From positions 1 through 11,937 of the forward strand of contig CAIUDS010000645.1 in NCBI GenBank assembly GCA_903897985.1: DNA of 11,937 nucleotides, given 5' to 3'. The notes under the pieces are model-generated. The model was given only the letters and a program-made list of their open reading frames with translations, did not search any database and was not told the DNA's origin. Made by a program: the position numbers and the translations under genes. Positions 1-5,255 of the stretch are shown piece after piece (the first letter of the stretch is position 1; every line of letters begins with the position of its first letter). The DNA comes from an uncultured delta proteobacterium (lineage in GTDB: Bacteria > RBG-13-61-14 > DRUE01).

Positions 1-1
1 A

Positions 2-103
2 CAGCATGCCCTGCCCGAGATGAAAGTGGACCTCCAACCCGCCGCCCTGGGCGATGACGCCCCGCTCTGGGGCGCGGTCGCCCTGATCCAGCCGCTCCTG
101 TAG
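2..103 (+). CDS. ROK-family protein, C-terminal fragment
   Basis: The window opens inside a reading frame that runs 33 codons to a TAG at 101-103. The translated end contains LGDDAPLWGAVALIQ, which matches the usual C-terminal signature of ROK proteins (sugar kinases such as glucokinase or fructokinase, and NagC/XylR-type repressors), where LGDDA is followed by a Gly-Ala-rich helix. The N-terminal ATP- and sugar-binding parts lie outside the window, so kinase and repressor cannot be told apart. The next gene beyond the accessory block, on the opposite strand, encodes a ribose-type binding lipoprotein, which fits a sugar-use setting. The TAG stop lies inside a palindromic repeat (98-123), so the transcript would end in a hairpin. 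The family call is good; the exact role is unknown. Confidence 0.72.
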   Translation, partial: QHALPEMKVDLQPAALGDDAPLWGAVALIQPLL

Positions 104-123
104 GGGCGTATTGCCATACGCCC
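98..123 (+). repeat. palindromic repeat A, left copy
   Basis: An 8-bp perfect stem, GGGCGTAT (104-111) and ATACGCCC (116-123), with a 4-base loop TGCC, preceded by CTGTAG. The stop codon of the ROK gene (101-103) is part of the repeat. A copy in inverted orientation lies at 4049-4073 and differs only by one base in the loop. No T-run follows on the plus strand, so it is a REP-like hairpin more than a classical intrinsic terminator. Confidence 0.8.
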
Positions 124-220
124 GTCAATCGTCGCTCCGCTTTGGGGAGCGGTTGCACTGGCGGAGATGCTGCTTTTGCGGTAAACGGTGCACGGTTCAG
201 GGTAAATGATTCACGGATGT

Positions 221-241
221 GCGAGCGACTTTAGTCGCGAT
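221..241 (+). repeat. palindromic repeat B, left copy
   Basis: The core is a palindrome, GCGACT (225-230) and AGTCGC (233-238), separated by TT, preceded by GCGA and followed by GAT. An inverted copy with one mismatch in 21 bases is at 3954-3974, just inside the right copy of repeat A. Together the two palindromes form nested, mirror-ordered borders around the AT-rich genes. Confidence 0.75.
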
Positions 242-251
242 ATTCGCCGAC

Positions 252-280
252 TTGACAACCTTCTAAAATCATGCTTAAAT
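252..280 (+). promoter_or_regulatory. sigma70-type promoter candidate for the wHTH gene
   Basis: TTGACA at 252-257 is a perfect -35 box. A 17-bp spacer leads to TTAAAT at 275-280 (4 of 6 against TATAAT), preceded by TGC as an extended -10. The start would be near 287, giving a leader of about 93 nt that contains the hairpin at 328-342 and the Shine-Dalgarno AAAGGAGG. Read from sequence only. Confidence 0.5.
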
Positions 281-313
281 TTATTCCAGGCCAATTTAGG
301 GTCCAGAGCAGTA

Positions 314-372
314 AATTTAAAGCCGGAGTTTGAGGCTCAAACCAACAGGCGATGACCATAAATAAAGGAGGC
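314..372 (+). repeat. imperfect direct repeat C, copy 1 (leader of wHTH gene)
   Basis: A unit of about 59 bases sharing AATTTAAAGCCG, TTGAGGCTC, GATGAC and an AAAGG-type end with 594-651; roughly three quarters of the bases agree. This copy contains a perfect 7-bp hairpin, GTTTGAG (328-334) and CTCAAAC (336-342), with a one-base centre (so a larger loop in RNA). It ends with the strong Shine-Dalgarno AAAGGAGG (364-371) of the gene at 380. It may be a duplicated 5' leader or a regulatory RNA element; it matches no riboswitch class that I recognise. Confidence 0.6.
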
Positions 373-379
373 AAGGCAG

Positions 380-580
380 ATGATTGAAAAAATCGGAGAG
401 AACGCAGGAAGGGTTTATGAGTTTCTTCGGGGCAAGGAGAAGGTTCCGGTCAAGACCGTTGTCAAGGGAACCGGCCTCAAAGCCCAGGAAATTGACCGCG
501 CCCTCGGCTGGCTCGCCCGCGAAAACAAAATCCGCCTGGAACTGGACAAAAAAGACGAACTGGTAACCCTGACCGAATAA
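380..580 (+). CDS. small winged-helix protein, DUF2582-like
   Basis: A 66-residue protein with the layout of the DUF2582 winged-helix family: an N-terminal helix (IGENAGRVYEFL, about 5-16), a short strand and second helix (VPVKTVVKGTGL, 22-33), a recognition helix (KAQEIDRALGWLAREN, 34-49) and a C-terminal two-strand wing (KIRLELDKKDELVTL, 50-64). The ALGWLARE segment is the most typical part. Members are small cytoplasmic proteins presumed to bind DNA; targets are generally unknown. The start is fixed by AAAGGAGG eight bases upstream. It lies between two copies of repeat C and is followed by a terminator-like hairpin at 671-699, so it is probably its own transcription unit. Its composition is less AT-rich than the two genes after it, so it need not share their origin. 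It could regulate the downstream pair, but nothing in the sequence proves this. Confidence 0.75.
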   Translation: MIEKIGENAGRVYEFLRGKEKVPVKTVVKGTGLKAQEIDRALGWLARENKIRLELDKKDELVTLTE

Positions 581-593
581 AATCAGGCCGATG

Positions 594-651
594 AATTTAA
601 AGCCGAAGTTGAGGCTCTAAGCAATAGGGGGATGACAATGCAAGAAAGGGG
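594..651 (+). repeat. imperfect direct repeat C, copy 2
   Basis: Second copy of the leader-like unit seen at 314-372. The TTGAGGCTC core is kept but its hairpin is weakened (CTCTAAGC instead of CTCAAACC), and the Shine-Dalgarno-like end has become GAAAGGGG (644-651). No wHTH coding sequence follows. It may be the remnant of a tandem duplication of the wHTH unit, or a second regulatory leader ahead of the downstream genes. Confidence 0.55.
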
Positions 652-670
652 TCGTGCAACAAAATCAAAC

Positions 671-699
671 GCCCTATAAAATGCAGGGCCACTTTTTTT
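671..699 (+). terminator. intrinsic terminator or attenuator before the 79-aa gene
   Basis: GCCCT (671-675) pairs with AGGGC (685-689) around a 9-base loop, and CAC then leads into seven T residues (693-699). This is the form of a Rho-independent terminator with a short stem. It would end the wHTH transcript. Because it lies only a few bases before the Shine-Dalgarno of the 79-residue gene (AGGAAG, 703-708), read-through here would control the downstream genes. The loop overlaps a TATAAA (675-680) that could also act as a -10 box, although no good -35 box is visible. Confidence 0.5.
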
Positions 700-716
700 C
701 TTAGGAAGAATTTGAA

Positions 717-956
717 ATGAGAAAAGTTATTAAAGAAAAGAAATTCAGGCACAAAGGCAAGGGTTACGTTGTAAAGGCCGAAATTGATGATATTGGAATT
801 CATGTCCGCGCATATATAGGTGACCATCGCGCAAATCGGTTTACCTACTCAATTACTTGTGATACCGATTCTGACCTTAAATTGCTTCTGGGCCTTTCAG
901 GAATAGACCATTTGATGGAAGCATGCGCAAAAGATATTAAAGCAGGAATCATTTAG
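717..956 (+). CDS. hypothetical protein, 79 residues, upstream of the nuclease-STAND gene
   Basis: I do not recognise this protein. It starts with a strongly basic segment (RKVIKEKKFRHKGKGY, 2-17), continues with probable beta strands (VVKAEIDD, GIHVRAYIGD, RFTYSITC, about 18-49) and ends in an alpha-helical half (DLKLLLGLSGIDHLMEACAKDI). There is no signal peptide or membrane segment. The start is supported by AGGAAG 8 bases upstream and by the codon pattern, which is AT-rich like the next gene. It ends 55 bases before the 949-residue gene on the same strand with no terminator between, so the two are probably co-transcribed. A small partner, regulator or antitoxin-like role is possible from position only; nothing in the residues proves one. 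Confidence 0.6.
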   Translation: MRKVIKEKKFRHKGKGYVVKAEIDDIGIHVRAYIGDHRANRFTYSITCDTDSDLKLLLGLSGIDHLMEACAKDIKAGII

Positions 957-1011
957 CATGATGCACAATAAATGCCTATAAATCAAAAATAGTAAAACGG
1001 ATATTAAAAAA

Positions 1012-3861
1012 ATGGCGACTATTAGAATATTGGCTGATGGAAGCTCACCACAAGAAAAAGCGCAAGCACGTGGCAAGTTATTTGAAAAATTAATGGCCGA
1101 TGTCCTGCGTAACCTTGGATATAAGGTAGATCCAAAGGCTAGTGTAAATTATGCAGGAATGGAAATTGACATTGAAGGAAGCCATATAGTAACTGGAATT
1201 CCTTTGTATGCAGAATGCAAATGTCATGTGGCAGAAATTGATGCTCCAGATTTCCAAAAGTTTTTCGGAAAATATTCGGGCTTGTGGTTTAAGAATAATA
1301 AGTGCCATGGACTATTTATTGCGTTGCCAGGTCTGAATAGTCACGCAAAGGGCTTTTATAATGAAAATTGCAAGAATAATCAACAAATGACGGTGCGGCT
1401 CATAGAAGAAGAAGAGGTGCTTAACTCTATATACGAATCAAGATTGGCTGTTAAACCGGAAGTCATTTCTCGCTTGGTAGGCGACAAAATGGGATCTGCT
1501 GGAGATTCAGAACTTCTTTATACAGACAAGGGACTATTCTGGCTTCAATATGTGATTCCTAAGGGAGGTGCAATTCCTCAGGGAATCGCAATTTTTGACA
1601 GAAATGGAAAATCACTTTCTGACGAGGCCTCGCTTCAATACTTAACAAAACTATATCCTCAAATTGAAGAATTGAGAAAAATCATCTTCGACGAGTCAGC
1701 CCCTGCCTACGCCATAGAATGCCAAGATGTGGATCAAATAGTAGAGGTCAAAGGTAGTTCAACATTCTTTGAATATCAGTATCCGGCATCACCCGAGCAT
1801 TTTGTAGGAAGGAAATCAGCTTTAAAAGAAATAGAAGAATTCATCTCAGAAGTCATCAGCAAGCGGGTTTCATCCAGGGGTGTCCTATTTGAAGCAAATT
1901 CAGGTTTCGGCAAAAGTTCCCTTGTGCTCTCATGTGTGTCTAAATTAAAAGATACTGGTCATTTCGCAATAGCCATAGACTCTCGTTCAGCTTCCTCCTC
2001 TCAATTTATTCTTCAGGCAATTAGTCATTCCTTGAAGAAGTTTGGAAATTTCTCTGGATTATTCTCTGATGGTGATCATTCGACGACTCTTACGGGTTTT
2101 GATGGTCTTTTAAAATCACTTGTGCAAGTTGGAGATTTATTAAAAAATGGTTCAAGAGTAATGGTCGTATTTTTTGATCAATTCGAAAACATCTTTCAGA
2201 GGAAGGACATTTTGGAACAGATTATCAACTTGCTATTGAAGCTAGAGGATACTCAGACAAATGTTATAATCGGTTTTTCATGGAAAATGGATCTCATCGG
2301 CCTACAAAGCGAATTTCCATACCAATTGCGCGACACCATAATAAATTCAACTAAGCATATATATTTGGATAAGTTCGCTGATACAGAAACAAAATTGTTA
2401 CTTCAAAAACTTAGCAGCGAGTTGAAAAAGACGCTAAGAAAAGACCTTGAGTTCTTTCTATCTGAATTCTCTCAAGGATATCCATGGCTGCTGAAAAAAT
2501 TATGCGCACATGTCAAATCTCAAATAGACAATGGAGTTACTCAATCTGAAATTTCTCACACTCTTCTCAATATAAAAGATCTCTTCCAGGAGGATCTCAA
2601 GGGTCTCACAGCAGAAGAAGATGGAGTTTTAAGAAAAATAGCTAGAACCGCACCGATCATTGCCTCAGAATTAGTAGAGGACTTGAATACAAAAATAGTG
2701 CAAAGCTTAGTTAATCGTAGGCTTGTTGTTCAAATTGGAAATAAACTTGATATTTACTGGGATATTTTTCGCGATTATTTGAATTCTGGCAGCGTTCCGG
2801 TTCAAGAAAACTATATATTGCGATCTGCTGTATCAAGTATTTTTTCTGCTACAAAGCTGCTTTCTGATTCAAAAGGAACTATTACTAGGGGAAAATTTAT
2901 GACCGAACTCCGCCTTTCAGAAAAATCGTTTTTAAATTTTATTCGTGATATGAGACTCCTCGGCATCGCGGAGATAAGCAGTAGTAAAGTAGAGCTAAAA
3001 ATTGAATTGCCGGCTGAAGGAAAAGATTTTGATGAATCGCTACGAGTTCATATAAGAGAAATGTTGAAAAAAAATCGCTTGGTTTGGCGATTAATGGATA
3101 CGCTAGAGAGTAAAGGTAATATATCAATATCAGAGGTCGCAGATTCGATTTCAAGATTGTGTCCTTATATTTCAGCAACGAAAAAGACATGGATTACATA
3201 CGCTCGCACTTTTGCAGATTGGATGGATGCTTGCGATCTTGGACTTTTTGATAGAAGGGAAGGTAGTCTCAGCTATTATGTGCTGGGGAAAGAGATTAGA
3301 GAGCATCGTCGTCGTATTTCTAAACGCACGCGAGGAATTCCTGTCCCATACATTCAATATGGGCCTGTAGAAAAAGTTGCCATAAAACTCGTTGAGGCCG
3401 CTCGTGGCACAGGTAGGGCTGATTGGAGCGGCTTACCAAGAAGCACTGTTGCAAAATCATTGGCTACATTAGAGGATATTGGTTTCATTGCCAGAAAAGA
3501 GTCCTCTATAACTTTAATGCCTGTGATATTCGATTATGTATTAAATACAGAAATTCGTAGGCAGCTGTTTTCTAAAAGAGCTATAAAAATTGAATCTTTT
3601 GCAAAATTTATTGAAATATTAAACGAAAACAAAGAGCTAGGGGCGACACATCACGAACTGGGAATTAAATTGTCGGTGAAGCTTGCTTGTGGCTGGAAAG
3701 AAAGTACTGCTAAAACAAATGCAAAGATAATGCTAAATTGGGCTAGGCATCTTGGCCTCGCTCCAGGAGTATTTGCTATGGGCCCTATAGGAAGAAGAAA
3801 AAAACAGAAAAAGGCCATTGAAAATCAAAATAAACTTTTTACAAATAATGGTGATAAATGA
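1012..3861 (+). CDS. Mrr-type nuclease fused to STAND/AAA NTPase with winged-helix tail; putative defence protein
   Basis: A 949-residue soluble protein. Residues about 15-145 look like an Mrr/type IV restriction PD-(D/E)XK domain: an acidic helix (GKLFEKL, E25), GMEIDIEG (49-56, D53) and YAECK (66-70, E68 and K70). After a beta-rich linker (about 165-260) comes the NTPase: FVGRKSAL (264-271), a Walker A loop ANSGFGKSS (295-303, K301 S302) and Walker B VMVVFFDQFE (383-392, D389). SQGYPWLL (487-494) and a winged-helix-like part ending YWDIFRDYL (582-590) are typical of STAND or NACHT-like NTPases. The C-terminal third is winged-helix-like with two related W-and-A motif segments (about 718-747 and 887-916). 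Known families with this logic (Avs and other STAND defence proteins) sense a phage product, oligomerise and switch on the effector; that role is inferred here. The ATG lacks a strong Shine-Dalgarno, but the nuclease domain needs this N-terminus. AT-rich codons (ATA, AGA, TTA) differ from the GC-rich flanks, indicating transfer. Confidence 0.85.
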   Translation: MATIRILADGSSPQEKAQARGKLFEKLMADVLRNLGYKVDPKASVNYAGMEIDIEGSHIVTGIPLYAECKCHVAEIDAPDFQKFFGKYSGLWFKNNKCHGLFIALPGLNSHAKGFYNENCKNNQQMTVRLIEEEEVLNSIYESRLAVKPEVISRLVGDKMGSAGDSELLYTDKGLFWLQYVIPKGGAIPQGIAIFDRNGKSLSDEASLQYLTKLYPQIEELRKIIFDESAPAYAIECQDVDQIVEVKGSSTFFEYQYPASPEHFVGRKSALKEIEEFISEVISKRVSSRGVLFEANSGFGKSSLVLSCVSKLKDTGHFAIAIDSRSASSSQFILQAISHSLKKFGNFSGLFSDGDHSTTLTGFDGLLKSLVQVGDLLKNGSRVMVVFFDQFENIFQRKDILEQIINLLLKLEDTQTNVIIGFSWKMDLIGLQSEFPYQLRDTIINSTKHIYLDKFADTETKLLLQKLSSELKKTLRKDLEFFLSEFSQGYPWLLKKLCAHVKSQIDNGVTQSEISHTLLNIKDLFQEDLKGLTAEEDGVLRKIARTAPIIASELVEDLNTKIVQSLVNRRLVVQIGNKLDIYWDIFRDYLNSGSVPVQENYILRSAVSSIFSATKLLSDSKGTITRGKFMTELRLSEKSFLNFIRDMRLLGIAEISSSKVELKIELPAEGKDFDESLRVHIREMLKKNRLVWRLMDTLESKGNISISEVADSISRLCPYISATKKTWITYARTFADWMDACDLGLFDRREGSLSYYVLGKEIREHRRRISKRTRGIPVPYIQYGPVEKVAIKLVEAARGTGRADWSGLPRSTVAKSLATLEDIGFIARKESSITLMPVIFDYVLNTEIRRQLFSKRAIKIESFAKFIEILNENKELGATHHELGIKLSVKLACGWKESTAKTNAKIMLNWARHLGLAPGVFAMGPIGRRKKQKKAIENQNKLFTNNGDK

Positions 3862-3912
3862 AAATTTCATCCAAATTATCGCCGTGTAATTTAATGTTAT
3901 AATTAAACTTTT
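3850..3912 (+). terminator. possible terminator structure after the nuclease-STAND gene
   Basis: GGTGATAA (3850-3857) can pair with TTATCGCC (3876-3883) including one G-U pair, enclosing a small ATGA/TCAT hairpin. The stem spans the stop codon. A second, AT-only hairpin (TTTAAT 3890-3895 with ATTAAA 3902-3907) is followed by CTTTT (3908-3912). Neither is a textbook terminator, so the call is weak. Confidence 0.3.
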
Positions 3913-3953
3913 AAGGTCAAAAAGAGATTTCAATTTTTCCGTTCTGATCCTGT

Positions 3954-3974
3954 ATCGCGCCTAAAGTCGCTCGC
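3954..3974 (-). repeat. palindromic repeat B, right copy
   Basis: Read on the minus strand this is the same 21-base unit as 221-241 with one mismatch (G for T near the centre, which weakens the palindrome). It marks the right edge of the AT-rich block and is followed by GC-rich repeat debris including AGCGCTT twice (3982-3995). Confidence 0.75.
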
Positions 3975-4011
3975 GTGGGTCAGCGCTTAGCGCTTAATCT
4001 CAGATGAAATT

Positions 4012-4038
4012 CTTTGCGGCCTTTGCGTTCTTTGCGGT
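4012..4038 (+). repeat. three tandem 9-bp units CTTTGCGNN
   Basis: CTTTGCGGC, CTTTGCGTT and CTTTGCGGT follow each other without gaps at 4012-4020, 4021-4029 and 4030-4038. The stretch is non-coding and lies between repeats B and A. It resembles low-complexity intergenic repeats seen in environmental genomes; no function can be assigned. Confidence 0.6.
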
Positions 4039-4048
4039 GAAAATAATT

Positions 4049-4073
4049 GGGCGTATGCAATACGCCCCTACAG
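4049..4073 (-). repeat. palindromic repeat A, right copy; possible terminator of the sugar-binding gene
   Basis: Inverted copy of 98-123: stem GGGCGTAT (4049-4056) and ATACGCCC (4060-4067) with a 3-base loop, followed by CTACAG. It begins four bases beyond the stop of the minus-strand gene at 4078. On that strand the hairpin is followed by AATTATTTTC, so here it could serve as an intrinsic terminator as well as a repeat. Confidence 0.75.
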
Positions 4074-4077
4074 CAGA

Positions 4078-5079
4078 TCATTCATTCAGCCACTTCTTCA
4101 AATCCGGGGACAGGAGTTCCTTGATTTCCGGCTGGTTCATGTTTTCCTTGGTGACCAGGGTTTCGCCGGTGTCAACCTGTTTCTCGAACGGCTGCTTGTT
4201 CAAATAGGCCGCGATGGTCTTGACCCCGAGGTAGCCCATCTGGAAGGGGTTCTGGAGGATAAGGCCATCGAGCTGGCCGGCCGCGAGGGCCTCGATCAGT
4301 TTGGAGGAGCTGTCGAACCCGACGAACTTTATCTTTCCGGCCCAGCCGCCGTCCTGCAAGGCGCGGAGCATGCCGAAGGTGGTGGACTCGTTGGGGCAGA
4401 AGATGCCGTCAATCCCGAGCGAGCCGTCCGGGTTCTTGAAGCGGGCCAGCAAGTTCTCGCTCACCTGATACGCGGTCTCGGTGGTGACCCCGGCGTATTG
4501 GTTGTCGCTCACGACCTCGAGTCCGGGGCAGGCTTTGACCGCTTCGGAAAAACCGCGCTCGCGTTCGGTGGTGCTGGCCGAGCCGACATGGCAGCGGAGC
4601 ATGACGAGCTTGCCCTTGCCGTCCAGGAGTTTGCAGAGGTATTCGCCGGCCATATGGCCGCCCTTGTAATTGTCGGTGGAGACAAAGGAGATGTAGTCCG
4701 AGCTCTGGATGGGCGAGTCTATGATCACGACCGGGATCCCGGCGCCGGCCGCGTTGCTCACCGGCTCGCGCAAGGCCACATCGTCCAGCGGCGCCAGCAC
4801 CATGCCGGAAACCCCGCGGCTAACGATGTCCTCCACCACCTGGATCTGGGCCTCCCGGTCGTCTTCCTTCAACGGCCCCTTCCAGAGGATGTCCACGCCC
4901 AGTTCCCGGCCGGCCTTGACCGCGCCCGCATGGATCGCCTTCCAGTATTCATGGGTGGCGCCTTTGGGGATGACCGCGACGGTGATCTTTTTCGGCTGCG
5001 CGCTTGGCTGCTGTTTTTTGCAGGACTCGATTCCCGCGAGCAAGACCAGGCCGAGCATGATCGCCATGAGTTTGCGCAT
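4078..5079 (-). CDS. ribose-type sugar ABC transporter substrate-binding lipoprotein
   Basis: A 333-residue protein of the RbsB-like periplasmic binding protein family (Peripla_BP_4). It has a hydrophobic leader (about 4-16) and a probable lipidation Cys20 (GIESC; the Glu before Ser is unusual for a lipobox), then a Lys/Gln-rich linker. The first lobe starts KKITVAVIPKGATHEYW (30-46) and includes VSGMVLAPLDD (90-100) and IPVVIIDSP (115-123). The second lobe includes GIDGIFCPNESTTFGML (222-238) and IKFVGFDSSSKLIEAL (250-265), typical of the hinge and ligand-binding regions. It would capture a sugar or related small polar ligand outside the inner membrane. No permease or ATPase gene is adjacent. 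The start is fixed by GGAGGAGG (5094-5087) seven bases upstream. With the ROK gene across the accessory block it suggests a carbohydrate-use locus. The family call is firm; the ligand is unknown. Confidence 0.9.
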   Translation of the reverse strand: MRKLMAIMLGLVLLAGIESCKKQQPSAQPKKITVAVIPKGATHEYWKAIHAGAVKAGRELGVDILWKGPLKEDDREAQIQVVEDIVSRGVSGMVLAPLDDVALREPVSNAAGAGIPVVIIDSPIQSSDYISFVSTDNYKGGHMAGEYLCKLLDGKGKLVMLRCHVGSASTTERERGFSEAVKACPGLEVVSDNQYAGVTTETAYQVSENLLARFKNPDGSLGIDGIFCPNESTTFGMLRALQDGGWAGKIKFVGFDSSSKLIEALAAGQLDGLILQNPFQMGYLGVKTIAAYLNKQPFEKQVDTGETLVTKENMNQPEIKELLSPDLKKWLNE

Positions 5080-5120
5080 TTGAGAACCTCCTCCCGTTCG
5101 CCGGGTTTTATGATTAACCT

Positions 5121-5147
5121 TTTATACCAATTCCCCGGGGCCGTCAA
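5121..5147 (-). promoter_or_regulatory. promoter candidate for the sugar-binding gene
   Basis: On the minus strand TTGACG (5147-5142) is followed after 15 bp by TATAAA (5126-5121), with TGG directly before it as an extended -10. The spacer is shorter than ideal, but the extended -10 can compensate. The leader would be about 35 nt and include the GGAGGAGG site. Confidence 0.4.
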
Positions 5148-5165
5148 GGCCGGCGGGCGCTCCGT

Positions 5166-5217
5166 TGTAGCGTCAGGCTTTATGCCTGACTAGTCACCCA
5201 CAAGGGGTGACGCTACA
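5166..5217. repeat. cloverleaf-shaped palindromic element
   Basis: A perfect 10-bp outer inverted repeat, TGTAGCGTCA (5166-5175) and TGACGCTACA (5208-5217), encloses two further perfect 7-bp hairpins: GTCAGGC (5172-5178) with GCCTGAC (5184-5190), and GTCACCC (5193-5199) with GGGTGAC (5205-5211). The inner and outer stems share bases, so two alternative folds exist. It lies between the divergent genes at 5079 and 5256. It is probably a dispersed miniature repeat; it could also affect supercoiling or transcript ends. Confidence 0.7.
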
Positions 5218-5219
5218 TG

Positions 5220-5248
5220 TTGTCAAAGCTTTCGGCAAAAGCTATCAT
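5220..5248 (+). promoter_or_regulatory. strong promoter candidate for DUF4418-permease operon; leaderless start
   Basis: TTGTCA (5220-5225, 5 of 6) and TATCAT (5243-5248, 5 of 6) are separated by exactly 17 bp. Seven bases beyond the -10 box is 5255-5256, which is the start codon itself. The gene has no clear Shine-Dalgarno, which fits a leaderless mRNA. Confidence 0.55.
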
Positions 5249-5255
5249 TTAAGAA

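Larger units (their letters stand above)
124..379. other. intergenic region between ROK gene and wHTH gene
   Basis: No gene is visible here. The stretch holds a hairpin (CGCTCC 133-138 with GGAGCG 146-151), a degenerate run with repeated CACGG (about 190-217), palindrome B (221-241), a promoter candidate (252-280), and the leader of the winged-helix gene. Base composition shifts from GC-rich to AT-rich at about 245-290, which I take as the left edge of the accessory block. Confidence 0.6.

Noticed and set aside
104..260. CRISPR array or tRNA gene in the repeat-rich left border
   Set aside because: The repeats are not regularly spaced with unique spacers, and no cloverleaf with T-loop and anticodon features was found.
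314..372. A known riboswitch in the wHTH leader
   Set aside because: I compared it from memory with fluoride, c-di-GMP, TPP, guanidine and cobalamin consensus cores and none fits; only one clear hairpin is present. Left as an unexplained repeat.
98..4073. Insertion sequence or integron carrying the defence genes
   Set aside because: No transposase, integrase or attC-like array is present, and the flanking palindromes are short and not at IS-like ends with target duplications that I can see.
4498..5193. A 231-codon plus-strand frame opposite the sugar-binding gene
   Set aside because: It mirrors the real binding-protein gene, has Arg/Asp/His-rich composition and no domain signature.
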